A DNA stretch of 64,000 bases from Verrucomicrobiales bacterium (lineage in GTDB: Bacteria > Verrucomicrobiota > Verrucomicrobiia > Limisphaerales > J093): positions 62,001 to 126,000 of the forward strand of contig JACKPV010000033.1 of the NCBI GenBank assembly GCA_024233305.1. Reading direction: 5' to 3'. Both the position numbers and the translations under genes were made by a program. Shown here one piece after another: positions 45,198 to 54,161 of this stretch (the stretch's first letter is position 1; every line of letters begins with the position of its first letter). Under the pieces are notes generated by a model. It was not told the origin of the DNA, ran no database searches, and worked only from the letters and a program-made list of their open reading frames with translations.

Positions 45198-46229
45198 TTA
45201 CGGTTGTTTTTCGGAAGGCGAGGCTGGCTGGAGTCCGGCGCAAGTCAGGAACGCCAGCGACAGGTTGTCCGCCACTTCGTCCGGGCATTCTTGCTTGAGC
45301 TGCTCGATGATCGCATGGGCGGCGTTGACGCGGCCGTTGGCTTGCTGCTGCTGCTGGAATCGAAGCAGCAGCTCCTGCATCGGAAACGCCCGGCCCACGC
45401 CGTCGGTCGCCAGACCGAGGTGGAACTCGGCGCCGAGCCGGGCAAACGAGCACTGCGGAAAACAGGGATGTTCGACCGCGGGGCCCAGCGAGCTGGTGAG
45501 GGCGGTCTGGGGATCACAGACCAGCGCGTCGACCACCTGGGGATGGCCGAAGGGGTCCCGACAAAACGACAGGCTTCCGTCGCCTACGTGCGCGAAGAAA
45601 CCCCAGAACTGGTCTGGGGACTCCCGCAGAATCACGGCGGCGATCAGAGTCGAGTGGAAAACATTCTGCTCCCGCACGGCCCGGTAGAAGATGTCCGGAC
45701 GCCACCGCGGAGGAAGAAACCCGCCGGGATCGGAATGGAGCCAGCTCCAGAGGACGAACATCTGGCGGCGAACAGCATCGGCTGCCTCCTCGAAGAGCCG
45801 CTGCCAGGAAGGGGGCGAGAGCGCATTCGCCGGCGAACTGCGGCGCAATGCCTCCGGCACGTGGCGAATCATCGTCTGGACCGCGAGCCGGGCGCCGAAC
45901 TCGCTGTAAGGTGAGTTCGAGACACCGTCGGCCAAGGCCACGACCACACCGGGGAAAGGAGTCTCCAAGGGAGCGAAAGCAACCGCGTCCTGATTGCACA
46001 GCTTGTCGTCATCCGGCGGACCGAAGTCGGTGCAAAGGTCCAGGCGGAGCGGAAGGCAGCCTTCTCCAAACGGCAGCCACACCGCCTCGACGGGGGTGGT
46101 CACCTCTTCGAGCACGTCAGGGGCGAGGCCTTCGAGGGCACGAGTCAGGCCAGCGCCGCGGGTGGGCACGCAGGCCGGCGGACAGACCTGGCCGCGGGTT
46201 TGTCGTTCGAACAGGTTTCGGAGGTTCAT
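45198..46229 (-). CDS. PP2C-type Ser/Thr phosphatase
   Basis: 343 residues from ATG MNLRNLFERQ; the frame is open upstream through a hairpin-containing gap and is not coding there. PP2C metal-site motifs: NQDAVAF, VVALADGVSNS, FAHVGDGSLSF, LGLATDGVGR and DNLSLAFL. It is expected to reverse the action of the kinase encoded 13 bp downstream. Together with the upstream vWA genes it makes the vWA/PP2C/kinase triad known from TerY-P-type systems. Confidence 0.85.
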   Translation of the reverse strand: MNLRNLFERQTRGQVCPPACVPTRGAGLTRALEGLAPDVLEEVTTPVEAVWLPFGEGCLPLRLDLCTDFGPPDDDKLCNQDAVAFAPLETPFPGVVVALADGVSNSPYSEFGARLAVQTMIRHVPEALRRSSPANALSPPSWQRLFEEAADAVRRQMFVLWSWLHSDPGGFLPPRWRPDIFYRAVREQNVFHSTLIAAVILRESPDQFWGFFAHVGDGSLSFCRDPFGHPQVVDALVCDPQTALTSSLGPAVEHPCFPQCSFARLGAEFHLGLATDGVGRAFPMQELLLRFQQQQQANGRVNAAHAIIEQLKQECPDEVADNLSLAFLTCAGLQPASPSEKQP

Positions 46230-46293
46230 GCTGGCGGAGCTCGGCGGCTTGCTTGTCGTGCATTTGGAACAACGACGACCGCTGCTCAGGCAG

Positions 46294-46327
46294 GTTGCCA
46301 GGTCTGGCAACCGCCAGACCTGGCAAC
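46294..46327. promoter_or_regulatory. Perfect 15-bp hairpin between vWA and PP2C genes
   Basis: GTTGCCAGGTCTGGC, a four-base AACC loop, then the exact complement. It has no U-run, so it is not a classic intrinsic terminator. It may be an attenuator, an mRNA-stability or processing element, or a REP-type repeat inside the operon. Confidence 0.6.
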
Positions 46328-46345
46328 TGCCCGGAGTTCGGGACT

Positions 46346-46987
46346 TTAGAGTTCCTTGATCTCCTCGCGGACCTGATCGATCGACTTGCCGGCGGTTGTG
46401 ACCAGAGTGCCCACATTGCCTAGGAACACCTCCAGCTCCTGTGCGCTCTGAAATGGCTTGAAGTGCTCCGGCGACGTGGCGATGCCTTCCAGCAATTCCC
46501 GTTCCGCCTCCCCAAAGCCGCATGTCACCACGAGCGGCGCGCGGCCGCAGGGGCACTGGATGGCCTTGATACGTTGCGCCGCCGGCAGCGGATCGCCGCC
46601 CGTGTTCTGGCCGTCGGACCAGAAGATCACCAGCGGCGCCGGGTCCAGTTCGGACTGGAGGCGATGCTGCTCCATCTTCGTCGCCACCATTTCCAGTGCT
46701 TCATCCATGTTGGTGCAACCGCTGTCGCCGCTGACCTTGAACCCGTCAGCCGGAATCTGAAGCACATCGGCGAACTCATGCACCACATGCGGCTGGTCAC
46801 CGAACTTGACGAACAAGATACGGAAGTAACTCTTCTCGCCACGTCCGAAGCTCTGCAATTTGGCGATGAAGTCCTGCAGGCCTTCGGTGACCTGTTGGGC
46901 GGGCTGGCCGGACATGGAACCGCTGTCGTCGGCGATCAGGATCACTTGCAGTGGATTCTTGCTGGTTACACGCGGGGCTACTGGCAT
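46346..46987 (-). CDS. TerY-like vWA-domain protein
   Basis: 213 residues that are essentially one vWA domain. The MIDAS metal site is complete: DDSGSMSG near residue 20, Thr in SGCTNMDEAL, and Asp in FWSDGQNTGG. An SD-like GGAAAG precedes the ATG. Stand-alone vWA proteins of this type (TerY) sit beside PP2C and kinase genes and are thought to assemble signalling complexes. It is related to the vWA half of the next gene upstream (shared VTCGFGEAxxxLL). Confidence 0.85.
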   Translation of the reverse strand: MPVAPRVTSKNPLQVILIADDSGSMSGQPAQQVTEGLQDFIAKLQSFGRGEKSYFRILFVKFGDQPHVVHEFADVLQIPADGFKVSGDSGCTNMDEALEMVATKMEQHRLQSELDPAPLVIFWSDGQNTGGDPLPAAQRIKAIQCPCGRAPLVVTCGFGEAERELLEGIATSPEHFKPFQSAQELEVFLGNVGTLVTTAGKSIDQVREEIKEL

Positions 46988-47083
46988 GGTCGTCTTTCCT
47001 TTCTGGTTGGTGCGACACGGCCAGTTTCGCTGACCGCGTCATGGTTTACATGAACTAGTTGGTGACAGTTGCCATCTCAGAAA

Positions 47084-48205
47084 TCATGCCGCTCGGGCCA
47101 GCGCTCGGCCGAGACCGAGCCAGACGGCCTCGGTGGGCCGTCCCTCGGTGGTTACGGTACTGACACTGGTGCCGACGATGGTCAAAAACTGCCGAATCTC
47201 CGACGGATGGCTCAGTCTCCGGTAGTGGTCGGACGAAGTCGCAAGGGATCGAAGCAGCGTTTCGTCGGCCTCACCGAACCCGCAGGTCACCAGCAACGGG
47301 TGTTGGCCCGCGGGGTAGGCCATCGCCTTGATCTCCTGACTGACCGGCAGCGGATCGGCGCCGGTAGGACGCCCGTCGGAATAGAGCAGGACCAAGGGCG
47401 GCAGGGCGCCGGCGGCGGAAGCGGAAGTCGAGAAACGCCGTCCGGCCAACTCCAGTGCGCCGGCAATGTCCGTGCCGCCACTTGTGCCGGCGATCTCAAT
47501 CCGCTGCGGATCGAGGTCCAGAATCGGAAGGCTGTCGGACAAGACGGTGGGGAAGTCACCAAACTTGATCAGCAACAGACGGAAACATGAACCGCGCCCG
47601 GCGCACGAGGACTGCAAAAGCGCGACAAAGTCCCGGATGGCCTCGGTCGCCTCCGCGGCGGCCTGCCCGGCCATGGACTGGCTATCGTCGGCCAGGAGGC
47701 AGATGGTCATTGGATTAGTGGCCGAGGCGTGCGGCCTGGCGCGGGGATCGGCGGGTTGAGCGGTAGCTGTCTGCCAAATTGCCGCGGCCTGCCGAACGCC
47801 ACCGGTAAGGGCATGCACTGCGTGGCCCCCGTCCAAGGCCTGGGCAGCTTGGAGGAGGCCTGACAACTCGGCGCGACAGAGGTTGCACCCGGCCAGATGC
47901 TTGATCGCGCGCTTCCGCCTCCGTCCAGACAAAGCCCCTTCCGCCAATCCAAGGAGTTCCTGCGGCGCAAGGTGATCAGTTGAAGGCGGTAGCGAAGGAA
48001 GCTGGGGTGATTGAGCCCAGAGGACGGCGAGGGCGAGGTCGAGACCGCCGCGGCAGACACCGCAGGTGGCCAGGTGATCCCGGAAACCCGAGGGTTCCGG
48101 GCCTCCCGCGGCCACGCGATTCAGTCTCCATTGAGAGAAGCAGCCCATATTTCCGTCTTTCACATGCTCAAACGCGTGGGAAGCCGTTTTCCTCTCAAAA
48201 CCCAC
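47084..48205 (-). CDS. Zinc-finger (anti-sigma-like) plus vWA protein
   Basis: 373 residues from ATG 48205, overlapping the sigma-factor gene by 11 bp; ATG 48148 is an alternative. The N-terminal 120 residues contain two HxxxCxxC motifs (HLATCGVC and HLAGCNLC), as in zf-HC2/anti-sigma domains. The C-terminal 210 residues are a vWA domain with DDSQSM and YSDGRPTG. No TM helix is visible. Overlap with the sigma gene suggests that the finger part binds and restrains that sigma factor, linking it to the vWA module. This combination is unusual; the function is inferred. Confidence 0.78.
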   Translation of the reverse strand: MGFERKTASHAFEHVKDGNMGCFSQWRLNRVAAGGPEPSGFRDHLATCGVCRGGLDLALAVLWAQSPQLPSLPPSTDHLAPQELLGLAEGALSGRRRKRAIKHLAGCNLCRAELSGLLQAAQALDGGHAVHALTGGVRQAAAIWQTATAQPADPRARPHASATNPMTICLLADDSQSMAGQAAAEATEAIRDFVALLQSSCAGRGSCFRLLLIKFGDFPTVLSDSLPILDLDPQRIEIAGTSGGTDIAGALELAGRRFSTSASAAGALPPLVLLYSDGRPTGADPLPVSQEIKAMAYPAGQHPLLVTCGFGEADETLLRSLATSSDHYRRLSHPSEIRQFLTIVGTSVSTVTTEGRPTEAVWLGLGRALARAA

Positions 48206-48947
48206 GCAAATACTCGCGCCATCGCGCGACGGCCGCCTCGCAGAGGGACTGCAGAGCGGGCGCCAGGAGTTCGCGCACCTGGGGAACCGTGATCTTCATT
48301 CGGTGTGCAATCGCCTTGGCGGAGGCACCTTGCGACAGAAGATCGAGTGCGGCCCGCTGTTGATGGGAGAGGGACGTCGCAAAGCCGTACGGGTCTTCAC
48401 GATAGGCGCTCAAGGCGATTTCGAGGCGGAGACGCTCCACGGCGCGGTAATACCATGTCTCCACGGTGTCAGCGTTTTCCTCCAGAATCCGCGACACTTC
48501 CACGTTCGAAAGGCCATCCACAATGCGAAGGGTCAGAATGAGCTTCTGCTCGTCGCTGAGCAATGCACATTTGCCGATTTGACCAAGGAGCTCGTGACGG
48601 ATGGTCTCGCTGGCTGGGTCGAGGTAGGGTGGCGGGGCAGAAGTTGGCTCGGCACTGTGGAATCGGAGCATGTGCCGATCCCTGACTTGGCGACGCCGCC
48701 AATGATCGACCACGCGTTGGTTCCATACCCGCCTGACCAAGGTGTCCAAGTGGGCAGTGTCCAAGATCTCCTCTCGGTGGGTGTACACCCGAACGAAGAC
48801 CTCTTGCAAAACGTCGTCGGCCTCCCCCTCCCCCACATATCGCACGCTTAACGGGCGCCACTGTCGGCGAATTTGCTGCGCCAATGCCGCCCATACCCTC
48901 TCGTCTCCGGCGATCAGCGCGCGCAGAGAGATTTCCACGTCAACCAT
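48195..48947 (-). CDS. ECF-like RNA polymerase sigma factor
   Basis: 250 residues. Sigma region 2 is about residues 10-90 (EADDVLQEVFVRVYTHRE) and region 4 about 120-180 (LRIVDGLSNVEVSRILEENADTVETW split between helices). An extra helix-turn-helix of about 60 residues follows (LSQGASAKAIAHRMKITVPQ), which ordinary ECF factors lack. It is the first gene of the operon and probably directs its own transcription; the promoter should lie between 48948 and about 49050 but is not recognisable. Confidence 0.83.
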   Translation of the reverse strand: MVDVEISLRALIAGDERVWAALAQQIRRQWRPLSVRYVGEGEADDVLQEVFVRVYTHREEILDTAHLDTLVRRVWNQRVVDHWRRRQVRDRHMLRFHSAEPTSAPPPYLDPASETIRHELLGQIGKCALLSDEQKLILTLRIVDGLSNVEVSRILEENADTVETWYYRAVERLRLEIALSAYREDPYGFATSLSHQQRAALDLLSQGASAKAIAHRMKITVPQVRELLAPALQSLCEAAVARWREYLRGF

Positions 48948-49435
48948 TTGCTACCCCACGACGAAGCCATTCGGCCAGAATGCTTTGACCGGTGGCAGGT
49001 TCACTGCCAAGTCAGCCGCGGTGGGTCTCGGCTGTCCAGGCAATTCTCCAAACGCCTGCCTGCCAAATCCTGTCGAAGTTCCCGTGCTTCACCTGGGTAA
49101 GGACGCGAGGACGAGCATGGGAGAGCAATTCCCCGCGTTCCGGCGCGGTCGGCCCCGAGGGCGCGGAAGCCCGTCGGCGGTGACTGCAGGGATTGCGCAC
49201 GGCTGGAAGCCCGGGAACGAGACGGTCTGTCGTGCGTCCTGACAGGCGGGTATCGCGGTCAGGCTGAGCAAGGTCTTGCGCTCAACACTCATGCGTAGGC
49301 GGTGGGCCGACGGAACTTGATGCGGATTCGCGCTTCAGCAGGCAAGGTCCGATTGAGCGAACTGCGGATACACTCCATCAAGGGCGTAGGCGCGACAAAG
49401 TCCCAGGTCAGCGGCCCCTGTCAGGGCCCGGTGGT
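48948..49435. other. Intergenic region upstream of the sigma-factor operon
   Basis: 488 bp with no supported gene. It should contain the promoter of the sigma-factor operon. Open frames here lack family motifs. I see no repeat or palindrome of note. Confidence 0.45.
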
Positions 49436-49826
49436 TCATGGGCTGCAGAAGCGATCGAAGCCCTTGGTCCGCAGACCGGCCTCCAATTCCCTGTCGCCCG
49501 TCCACAGCTGTCCCTCCAAGTGCAGAGTTAACGTCACGAAAGGAGTGTCTTTCGGGTCGACTCCGGCGCAGAGGCGGCGGCTTTCCATCCAGGTGCCCAG
49601 CGGAATGGTCCCTTCATCCAGGAACCGGATGCGCGCCAATAGCGCGTGGAGACATTCCAGCAGTCCGCCCTCGTCCAGCGTGGCAGCGACGATTCGCTCC
49701 TTCTGCTTGAAGATCTCCACCATGATGAAGCGCGGGCTGCAAAAGGTACGCGGCGCGTCAGCAAGCAGGGAGCAGATCCGCGAAGACGATGTCGGTGTCA
49801 ACGACGATGCCGGTCGGTTCCCGGCA
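49436..49826 (-). pseudogene. Frameshifted PIN-domain toxin
   Basis: The first segment reads GIVVDTDIVFADLLPAC and stops; one base away the frame continues as SPRFIMVEIFKQKERIVAA and on to LWTGDRELEAGLRTKGFD. Together they make a PIN domain (acidic VVDTD start, central VEIFK, C-terminal TGDRELE) of the kind that cleaves RNA in VapC-like toxins. The frameshift is near 49752-49775. There is no good start codon. Probably inactive, unless a sequencing error explains the shift. Confidence 0.7.
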
Positions 49827-49831
49827 GCGCT

Positions 49832-50040
49832 TTACCCCCCGAACCGGGCTTGGTTCTGCTCCCACCAGGCGGCCTTGAGGTCCTCCGATAGCTGCCACGC
49901 GACCGGCTCCGTCAGCCGGCTCCGCCGGGCGATACCACCCACCCGCAGCCACGTGACGGAATATCCACCTGCTCCGGCGACAGACCGTCCGTGGGGAAGG
50001 CCATGCGGACCACGCCGTTGTCGGTTTGCACATCAATCAC
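49832..50040 (-). pseudogene. Frameshifted antitoxin partner of the PIN gene
   Basis: The 5' frame reads VIDVQTDNGVVRMAFPTDGL and the 3' frame reads ARRSRLTEPVAWQLSEDLKA with WWEQNQARFGG at the end, the usual shape of small antitoxins paired with such PIN toxins. The frames change near 49949-49968. It is directly upstream of the broken toxin, so both genes of the pair have decayed. Confidence 0.6.
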
Positions 50041-50192
50041 CCGAACAGGGAATTCCCGCCAAGCGGACCCGCCAAGCACCGGGAGGACAGCAGCGGTTCT
50101 CCTCACCCGCCCTCCGGGCACCTACTCCCCATCGGATGCGGTGTGGGACGGGGTGAGGGGTCGGTGCGAACTGCGCAATAAGCCCAGGGATA

Positions 50193-51227
50193 TCAGCGCA
50201 GCCGGCGGACGAACCAGTCGAGCATGGCATCCCACATCGGGAGCGCATACTCGTGCCCGACGCCCGCATGCACCTGGCTCTCGAAATTGTCCGCCGCCCC
50301 GTACAGCGCGTAGACCTTGCGCGCCTTCCCTTCGAGGTAACGAATGCCGCTCACCGGCGAGCCGGCATCCCGGTCGCCGTTCAGCAGGAGCAGTGGTCGC
50401 GGCGCGGCCAGCGTCACGACGGCCTCGGTGTCGAAGTGTCTCAGCAGGCCCGGCACAAAGTAGTAGATGCCATGTTCGTTGAGCCCGCCGGCGGCGATGA
50501 GGTCCTGGTAGCGCGTCAGGCAGGCCACCGCCACGCCCGCCCGCAAGCGCTCATCGAGCGCCATCAACCACCACGTGCGCGTGGCCCCCATGCTGATGCC
50601 CGTAACCCCGATGCGTTGCGCGTCGATCTCGGGTCGGGATACGAGGTAATCGAGGGCAATCAAGTCGTCGCGCAACAGCATGCCCCACAGTGTGCGACCG
50701 AACCACAGGTTGAACTTGCTGGCCGCCGCCTCCCCCGCCGGCCCCGGTGCCGCGGCGCCGCCCGGCCCTTTCCCTTCGCGCGCGCCGAAACCGGGGGCAT
50801 CGATGGCAAGCACCGCGAACCCCCGGCGCGCGAGCGCGGCGCCCGGCGGCTCCGGGGTGTGGCGAGCCTCGAACACCTCGACCTTCCCCTTCCCGTATTC
50901 GCCGCCGTGCCAGTGACAATAGAGCACCGCCGGACACGGTCCGCGGCGTTCACGCGGCAGCAACAGCACTCCGGGAATGGACTCGCCGGCGCCGTTGTCG
51001 ATGGTGAACTTCTCGGTGACGAAGTGTTCCGCCTCGAAGCGCCCGAGGGTGTCCACCCGCAGCCGCCGGGGGAGCGGCGGCAGCGGGCCCAAGAGCCGCC
51101 ACAAGGTGGATTGCGTTTCCCGGCGTTGGGCGATCCACGCGTCGACGGTTGACGGGATGTTGAACTCCGGCACCGGCGGCACGTGGGCCAGCGCGCCGGT
51201 GATCGCCGGATCGACCGCGGAATGCAT
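50193..51227 (-). CDS. Alpha/beta hydrolase, acetylxylan-esterase/dienelactone-hydrolase type
   Basis: 344 residues. The nucleophile elbow is GISMG with Ser212; the likely acid is Asp285 or Asp287 in NGDRDAGSP and the base His325 in GVGHEY. The oxyanion region is YCHWHGGEYG. There is no clear signal peptide. The pattern fits the large hydrolase group that removes acyl groups from polysaccharides in Verrucomicrobiota, but the substrate is not fixed. It is in line with the beta-helix gene upstream (51 bp), suggesting co-expression. Confidence 0.82.
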   Translation of the reverse strand: MHSAVDPAITGALAHVPPVPEFNIPSTVDAWIAQRRETQSTLWRLLGPLPPLPRRLRVDTLGRFEAEHFVTEKFTIDNGAGESIPGVLLLPRERRGPCPAVLYCHWHGGEYGKGKVEVFEARHTPEPPGAALARRGFAVLAIDAPGFGAREGKGPGGAAAPGPAGEAAASKFNLWFGRTLWGMLLRDDLIALDYLVSRPEIDAQRIGVTGISMGATRTWWLMALDERLRAGVAVACLTRYQDLIAAGGLNEHGIYYFVPGLLRHFDTEAVVTLAAPRPLLLLNGDRDAGSPVSGIRYLEGKARKVYALYGAADNFESQVHAGVGHEYALPMWDAMLDWFVRRLR

Positions 51228-51278
51228 GTCGTCACGGTGGGAAAGAAGGCGCGGGCTGGCGAGCAGATTCAGCCGCGA

Positions 51279-54044
51279 TCAAGGCCGCGCCAAGCGGAAG
51301 AACCCGACGCCATCCGTGGTCACTTCATACGGACTCGCGGCGCCCTCCACCGCCGTCCACGTCCCGTCAGCGGACGACGTGTGTTCGAGCCTTGCGAAGG
51401 GTTCCCACCAAAACAGCACCAACCCCTCCGCGGTGGCCGCCCATTCCAAGCGCGGCCAGGCACGCCCGCTGAGACGCAGGTCGAAGCTCACATCCGAGGA
51501 CGTGGCCGATGCCTGATGCACCTCGACCGCGAGCACGTTGCGCCCCGGCGCCAGCCGCGTGGCCGGCACTTCGGCGGGGTAGAACGTGCTTTCGGACGAC
51601 GTGGTCTGCCCCGTGTAATCGTCGTAGGCCACGTCGCCTTGCGGCAGGTTCGTCCGGAAGACCTCCTGGCCGTTCAGCCAGACAATCGCTCCATCGTCCC
51701 GCTGCAAGCCGAGGTCCAGCATCTCGAAGCGCGCCGGGTCCGCCCCATCGAACGCGTGGCGAAAGTAGGCCGTGGCATGGTGGGCGCCGGCTGGTCCGCC
51801 GTTGATGATCGTGGCCTCATCGCCGTCGCCGTAGCCGAGTTGCGCCGGCCCGAAGGCCCAGCCCGAGTCATCAAAACCCGGCTCCCGCCAGGCCGTTCCC
51901 TGATCCGATCCGTCATCCAGGTAGCGCCACACCGACCCCGGCCCGACCAGCAGGGTCTCGTCCCCGGAATCCGGGACGACGAGAAGCAACGCCTGGCCCG
52001 CAACGTGGACGCCGGGCGTGTCCCGCAAGCGAAGCACCAACGCGCCTTCCCCCTGGGCGAACGACGGCACGGGAATCCGGCCCGTGATTTCGCCGGGCCG
52101 AAGCGGGACTTCGCCGGCGTCCAGCAGCCGGTTGCCCGCCCACCACTCGTAGCCGAGGGAGGTTGGCGCCGCCGCCCAACGACTCAGCGCCACCGGCACT
52201 CCTCCCGCCAACTGATCGCGCGTCGCCTGCCCGGCCGGCACCGTGATGCCCGCCCCCACCCGGTCGACGGAGGGAAGGAAATCCCCGAGCAACGGCGCGT
52301 CGGTGCTCCAATCGAACACCGCATTCTCCGGCTGCCAGGGATCCGCCGCGGTCAAGCGGTTGCCCTGGACGTCCATCTGCTGAGCGCGGTAGGTCCAGTC
52401 GTCCCAGTTGAAGCCCCAGACATCCCGCTGATTGTGCAGCAGGAAGGAATTGGTGACGCGCAGGAAGCCGTCGTACGACCAATCGTAATTGTCCCCGAAA
52501 CGCGCCCCGACACCGTTCGCCAGCAGCAGGCAATGGTCAGCCAGGACGTCCGGCGAACCGGCGGAGTCGCTCCAGCCCGCCTCGATTCCCTGCCCGCAAT
52601 GGAGCACCACCGTGTCCATCGTGCGGGTGATGCGATTCGCTCCGGACCAGGCGAGTCCCTCGTGGAAGCAGGCTTCGATCCAGCAGCGTTCGACCATGAC
52701 CGAACCGCCCCCGCCCGAACCCGAGTCGATGCCGTCATCCTTCGCCCAGCCGATGAGCGTGTCGCTGATCTCGTGGGCGCCATCCGTCAGGTAAAGCGCG
52801 TCGTTGTCGTCGTCGGCGAACTGGTCGTCGTCCACGGGGAATTCGAGCAACGCACTGTGCCGGATCGCGACCTCCCCGCCGTTGAACTGACCGACGCTGA
52901 TGCAGCGCTGCACGAGGCAATGATCCAGAGTGAGGAAGGCATCCTCGCCGTGGGACGCCTGTCCCTGATGGTCGAACAAGGCACAGTGTTCGAGCGTGGC
53001 GCGGGCGCCGGCGCCCAGGTAGAGGGCGGGTTGTTCGTGTCGATGGCTGCTGCCGCTGCCCGGGTGATTGTCGAACCAGTCAGCGTCGGCCCCGCTGCCC
53101 ATGAGGAGGACGTGCCGCAGGGAAACCGTGGCCCCGTTGCCGCGACAAGTGATGCCGCCCCACGGCTGGTCGCGGTGGATCGGCACAAAAACCACCGGAC
53201 GTTCCGCGGCGCCCCCCACCATAAGCCTGCCGTTGACCAGCATCTCAACGCCCGGATCGAGTCTGACGATGCTCCCTGCGCCGATGGTCAGTTCGCCGTT
53301 CTCAGGAATGGTGAGATCAGCGGTCACGGCGACGCGGCTGTCCTCGGGCCAGACCGTTGTCGGAGGGAGCGTGCCGCTCACCGGGATCCACGCCGGCGGT
53401 TCCTCGATGCGGATCGCCCGTTCGCCGGTGAGTTCGGCGAAGGCCGGCGCCCAGGTCTGCGCGCCGGCTTCGGCGAACGCGGACGAAAGCGCCGCGCCGA
53501 CCCCGCGCCGCACTTGCACATCCGCAAACCCGGACGAGGAAAGCCGGGCATTGGCCCGCACGGACGCGCCTTCCGCGGTTTCGATCCACGCCACCAACGG
53601 AACTTCGAGGCCGGTCGGCCAGACCGCCGGCGCCACGAGCCGAAGCCGCGCACCGGCGAGTTCTTCGGGCGCGGCGTTGATCAACGGCGGCGGTGTCCAG
53701 GGACGCAAACCCCATTCGGAATTCCCGCGCGCCGGGTCTCGCACAATGAACTGAATGACCGCTTCGTCGACGGCACCCGTCGCCGCCGTCGTCCGTTGCA
53801 CGATCAGCTCGTAGTAATCCGCGCGGCTGACCGTCACCCAGTCTTCGAGGAGGAGCGGTTCGCCATTCAGCGTCGCGGCATCGGTGGCGCCCTCGACAGC
53901 TGTCACACGAAACCGGACCAGGTCGGTGTACACGGTCCGGGTGGTGAGGCCTTCGACCGCCACCGCGGCTTCGGCCAGCGGAAGGAGGTTCGCTCCCAGA
54001 CAACCCAGGATCAGCGGGAAAAGACGCTTTGCTGCGGCAGGCAT
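51279..54044 (-). CDS. Large secreted parallel beta-helix protein
   Basis: About 921 residues from ATG MPAAAKRLFP with a signal peptide (LILGCLGANLLPLAEA). The first 230 residues look like beta-sandwich or lamin-tail-like material. About 250-560 is a right-handed parallel beta-helix, with short repeated strands (ATLEHCALFDH, LTLDHCLVQRC, VMVERCWIEAC). The C-terminal 300 residues include a galactose-binding-like module (WREPGFDDSGWAFGPAQLGYG) frequent in secreted proteins of this phylum. It probably binds or cleaves polysaccharide; no lyase residues can be assigned. Confidence 0.8.
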   Translation of the reverse strand: MPAAAKRLFPLILGCLGANLLPLAEAAVAVEGLTTRTVYTDLVRFRVTAVEGATDAATLNGEPLLLEDWVTVSRADYYELIVQRTTAATGAVDEAVIQFIVRDPARGNSEWGLRPWTPPPLINAAPEELAGARLRLVAPAVWPTGLEVPLVAWIETAEGASVRANARLSSSGFADVQVRRGVGAALSSAFAEAGAQTWAPAFAELTGERAIRIEEPPAWIPVSGTLPPTTVWPEDSRVAVTADLTIPENGELTIGAGSIVRLDPGVEMLVNGRLMVGGAAERPVVFVPIHRDQPWGGITCRGNGATVSLRHVLLMGSGADADWFDNHPGSGSSHRHEQPALYLGAGARATLEHCALFDHQGQASHGEDAFLTLDHCLVQRCISVGQFNGGEVAIRHSALLEFPVDDDQFADDDNDALYLTDGAHEISDTLIGWAKDDGIDSGSGGGGSVMVERCWIEACFHEGLAWSGANRITRTMDTVVLHCGQGIEAGWSDSAGSPDVLADHCLLLANGVGARFGDNYDWSYDGFLRVTNSFLLHNQRDVWGFNWDDWTYRAQQMDVQGNRLTAADPWQPENAVFDWSTDAPLLGDFLPSVDRVGAGITVPAGQATRDQLAGGVPVALSRWAAAPTSLGYEWWAGNRLLDAGEVPLRPGEITGRIPVPSFAQGEGALVLRLRDTPGVHVAGQALLLVVPDSGDETLLVGPGSVWRYLDDGSDQGTAWREPGFDDSGWAFGPAQLGYGDGDEATIINGGPAGAHHATAYFRHAFDGADPARFEMLDLGLQRDDGAIVWLNGQEVFRTNLPQGDVAYDDYTGQTTSSESTFYPAEVPATRLAPGRNVLAVEVHQASATSSDVSFDLRLSGRAWPRLEWAATAEGLVLFWWEPFARLEHTSSADGTWTAVEGAASPYEVTTDGVGFFRLARP

Positions 54045-54161
54045 GTCGGGGCCGAGCATGCCCAACGTCCCGCGTGGGGCGCAACAGTGCGGAGGCTCCG
54101 GACGCGCCCCGGGCTTCGGGACGCGGACGACGGTGATCCGGGCGGACGCACCGGCTCGGGA

